A DNA stretch of 6,398 nt, taken from Kangiellaceae bacterium (GTDB taxonomy: Bacteria; Pseudomonadota; Gammaproteobacteria; Enterobacterales; Kangiellaceae). Positions within the stretch are counted from its first letter, which is position 1. Each line of letters starts with the position of its first letter. Location of the stretch: assembly GCA_030590405.1 (NCBI GenBank), contig JAUUYO010000194.1:1-6398 (forward strand), read 5' to 3'. The notes under the pieces are model-generated. The model was not told the origin of the DNA, searched no databases, and saw only the letters and a list, made by a program, of their open reading frames with translations. This document shows, piece by piece, positions 5,277 to 6,398 of this stretch. The position numbers and the translations under genes were made by a program.

Positions 5277-5283
5277 TCCTTAC
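5277..5283 (-). promoter_or_regulatory. Ribosome binding site overlapping a stop codon
   Basis: On the minus strand the dioxygenase stop TAA (5282-5280) runs into TAAGGA, the Shine-Dalgarno sequence for the exporter ATG at 5270. This makes translational coupling likely and selects ATG 5270 over the TTG at 5276. Confidence 0.6.
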
Positions 5284-6146
5284 AATAAATTTATCGGCAG
5301 TTTTAAATAGGATACACCGTTGTTTTCTTTTGGCGGCATTTCACCAGCTCGAATATTCACTTGCACTGCTGGCAAAATAAGTGCGGGCATGGCTAAGCTG
5401 GCATCTCGGGTATTTCGACATTCAACAAATTGTTGCTCGGTGACTCTGTCATTGATATGAATGTTATTGGCTTTTTGTAATGCTACCGTGGTTTCCCAGG
5501 CGTAAAAATCTCGGCCTGGCGCTTTGTAATCGTGGCCAACCAATATTTTGGTATCATCAGGAAGCGCCAGGATTTTCTGGATGGAATGATAGAGTGTTTC
5601 TGCATCACCTCCAGGAAAGTCGGTTCTGGCGGTGCCAAAGTCTGGCATAAAGAGCGTGTCGCCGACAAAGATCGCTTGCTCCACTTTATAGCTTAAGCAG
5701 GCTGGAGTATGTCCTGGTGTGTGTAAAACCTGAATAGCTGTTTCGCCGATTTTGATTTCATCGCTATCATCCAGCAATTGGTCAAATTGACTGCCGTCGG
5801 CTCTAAACTCGGGTTCCAAATTAAACGGATCACGAAAGGTCGACTGAACTTCTTGTATTTTTCTGCCAATTGCTGTTTTACCACCGAGTCGCTGTTTCAA
5901 GTAAGAGGCTGCCGACAGGTGATCGGCATGGGCATGAGTTTCTAATATCCAGCGGGTTTTTAGTTGATTCGATTCGATGTATTCGACTAACTTATCGGCA
6001 CAGTCGGTTTTGGTACGGCCAGACACCGGATCAAAGTCGAGTACTGAGTCGATGATTGCGCATTCTTTTGATTGCTTATCTGAGAGGATGTAAGTAACCG
6101 TATAAGTGGTTTGATCAAAAAAAGCTTTTATATCAATAGTGTCCAT
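5280..6146 (-). CDS. Persulfide dioxygenase, ETHE1/Blh-type metallo-beta-lactamase fold
   Basis: Predicted to oxidise glutathione persulfide to sulfite and glutathione with a single iron in the cytoplasm. The 288-aa protein has the metallo-beta-lactamase metal motif THAHADH (H71, H73, D75, H76), then HTPGHTPACLSY (H146) and VGDTLF (D163). By alignment with human ETHE1, the expected Fe ligands are H71, H146 and D163. MPDFGTARTDFPGG (R174) and ILVGHDY (H205) complete the site. The MPDFGTARTDFPGG block and the ending SYLKLPINLL resemble the dioxygenase half of Blh more than the shorter glyoxalase II. The C-terminal region (about 210-288) is longer than in ETHE1. The start is ATG 6146, with GGAGA four bases upstream. 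It is the first gene of the sulfide cluster; its stop overlaps the exporter's ribosome binding site. A hydrolase such as glyoxalase II is the main alternative and is less likely given context. Confidence 0.9.
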   Translation of the reverse strand: MDTIDIKAFFDQTTYTVTYILSDKQSKECAIIDSVLDFDPVSGRTKTDCADKLVEYIESNQLKTRWILETHAHADHLSAASYLKQRLGGKTAIGRKIQEVQSTFRDPFNLEPEFRADGSQFDQLLDDSDEIKIGETAIQVLHTPGHTPACLSYKVEQAIFVGDTLFMPDFGTARTDFPGGDAETLYHSIQKILALPDDTKILVGHDYKAPGRDFYAWETTVALQKANNIHINDRVTEQQFVECRNTRDASLAMPALILPAVQVNIRAGEMPPKENNGVSYLKLPINLL

Positions 6147-6181
6147 TTAGTCTCCAGTGAGTGACAATAATAATAAATGTC

Positions 6182-6198
6182 CAGATTGACTAAATCTG
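6182..6198. promoter_or_regulatory. Palindrome in the leader of the persulfide dioxygenase operon
   Basis: CAGATT (6182-6187) and AATCTG (6193-6198) are perfect inverted arms around five bases. They lie downstream of the predicted transcription start and about 35 bp before the gene. It could be a second regulator site or a weak leader hairpin. Confidence 0.35.
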
Positions 6199-6210
6199 CA
6201 CATTAGCAAT

Positions 6211-6226
6211 GCCTAATTTATTAGGC
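6211..6226. promoter_or_regulatory. Candidate operator: perfect 16-bp palindrome over the operon promoter
   Basis: GCCTAAT (6211-6217) and ATTAGGC (6220-6226) are perfect arms around TT. The palindrome covers the predicted -10 box of the dioxygenase operon, so a bound repressor would block RNA polymerase. A second ATTAG half-site at 6202-6206 faces the left arm. Known operons of this type are repressed by the ArsR-family sulfide sensors BigR/SqrR, but the regulator is not in the window and identity is inferred from context only. Confidence 0.5.
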
Positions 6227-6245
6227 TATTTCAAATGGCTTTCAA
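6218..6245 (-). promoter_or_regulatory. Candidate sigma-70 promoter of the persulfide dioxygenase operon
   Basis: On the minus strand TTGAAA (6245-6240) and TAATAA (6223-6218) are separated by 16 bases. Transcription would start near 6211, leaving a leader of about 65 nt. A second TTGAAA lies 11 bp downstream (6234-6229) but has no good -10 box at the right distance. Confidence 0.4.
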
Positions 6246-6298
6246 ATACAAGCTTTTATCTTATTTGTGTGTGTTGCAGAGTTATAACCATCAGTCAT

Positions 6299-6326
6299 AA
6301 AAAAAAGCGCCTTCAGCGCTCTTTTT
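6299..6326 (-). terminator. Intrinsic terminator, probably for a minus-strand gene beyond the right edge
   Basis: AGCGC (6306-6310) and GCGCT (6316-6320) form a GC-rich stem with a CTTCA loop. On the minus strand the stem is followed by eight U residues (A-run 6299-6306); on the plus strand by CTTTTT. It could work in both directions, but the longer U-tract is on the minus strand, insulating the dioxygenase operon from upstream transcription. Confidence 0.7.
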
Positions 6327-6396
6327 GTTTGCCCAGCGAAGCTGGCAAACCCGCCCATTTGAAAGAAAGTGGGATCACCCCGACTAAGGGGAAGAT
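6327..6396. repeat. Cluster of three adjacent hairpins at the right edge
   Basis: Next to the terminator, GTTTGC...CAGC (6327-6337) pairs with GCTGGCAAAC (6341-6350) around GAA. CCCATTT pairs with AAGTGGG (about 6354-6373) with one wobble. CCCC pairs with GGGG around GACTAA (about 6378-6391), flanked by ATC and GAT. No protein-coding signal is convincing here. The consecutive structured stretch looks like a dispersed intergenic element or a structured RNA end, cut by the window. Confidence 0.4.
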
Positions 6397-6398
6397 AA

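Noticed and set aside
5280..6146. Beta-lactamase or glyoxalase II function
   Set aside because: The metal motif is shared, but the MPDFGTARTDFPGG block, the Blh-like C-terminus and the TauE/SafE plus DUF442 neighbours favour persulfide dioxygenase.
6242..6397. Minus-strand open frame entering from the right edge (51 codons, containing an ATG and the peptide GGFASFAGQTKRALKAL)
   Set aside because: It runs straight through a strong terminator hairpin and its U-tract (6299-6320) and its stop lies in the operon promoter, so it is more likely a chance frame through structured noncoding DNA.

Overview
The window looks like an AT-rich, moderately low-GC chromosome segment of an aquatic or marine gammaproteobacterium. 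The reasons are the GlyGly-CTERM sorting tail, the YfcG-type (Nu-class) glutathione transferase, REP-like palindromes with GTAG heads, and AAGGA-type ribosome binding sites. A Kangiella/Pleionea-like lineage is possible, but that is a guess. Most of the sequence is ordinary metabolic and stress-response chromosome. Mobile or repetitive DNA is confined to the left edge, one intergenic REP pair, a 14-bp tandem array and a hairpin cluster at the right edge.

Layout, left to right. (1) Bases 1-124 are the right end of an IS66-family insertion sequence: the C-terminus of the DDE transposase and then the terminal inverted repeat ending ...GCTTAC. (2) Directly abutting it is the rest of an unrecognised gene (to 837, plus strand). 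It has no start of its own, so it was probably cut by the insertion, and its 3' part carries an in-frame 24-bp tandem repeat. (3) Convergent to it, on the minus strand, is a secreted cyclophilin-type prolyl isomerase with an Ig-like domain and a GlyGly-CTERM tail (841-1911). (4) Two different glutathione S-transferases form a translationally coupled minus-strand pair (3293-2011). (5) Divergent from them is a small plus-strand gene of unknown function (3418-3789). (6) A minus-strand sulfide/persulfide detoxification cluster occupies 6146-3908. Its order is ETHE1/Blh-type persulfide dioxygenase, TauE/SafE anion exporter, then a stand-alone DUF442 rhodanese/phosphatase-like protein. (7) Bases 6147-6398 hold the promoter and operator region of that cluster, then an intrinsic terminator and further hairpins that run off the window.

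How the genes work together. The right half is recognisable as the enzymatic part of a BigR/Blh-type sulfide-response operon. The DUF442 sulfurtransferase-like protein and the metallo-beta-lactamase-fold dioxygenase would oxidise glutathione persulfide to sulfite, and the TauE/SafE protein would export sulfite or a related sulfur anion. In the well-known Blh protein the two enzymatic domains are fused; here they are separate genes on either side of the transporter. The regulator (BigR/SqrR-like) is not in the window, but two perfect palindromes lie in the promoter region and one overlaps a plausible -10 box. The adjacent glutathione transferases fit a general thiol and electrophile-stress neighbourhood, though no direct functional link is shown.

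I do not see a convincing wholly new system. The most notable items are the split Blh arrangement, the 14-bp array that begins inside the last codons of the DUF442 gene, the REP pair inside the operon, the GlyGly-CTERM cyclophilin, and the IS66-gene junction.
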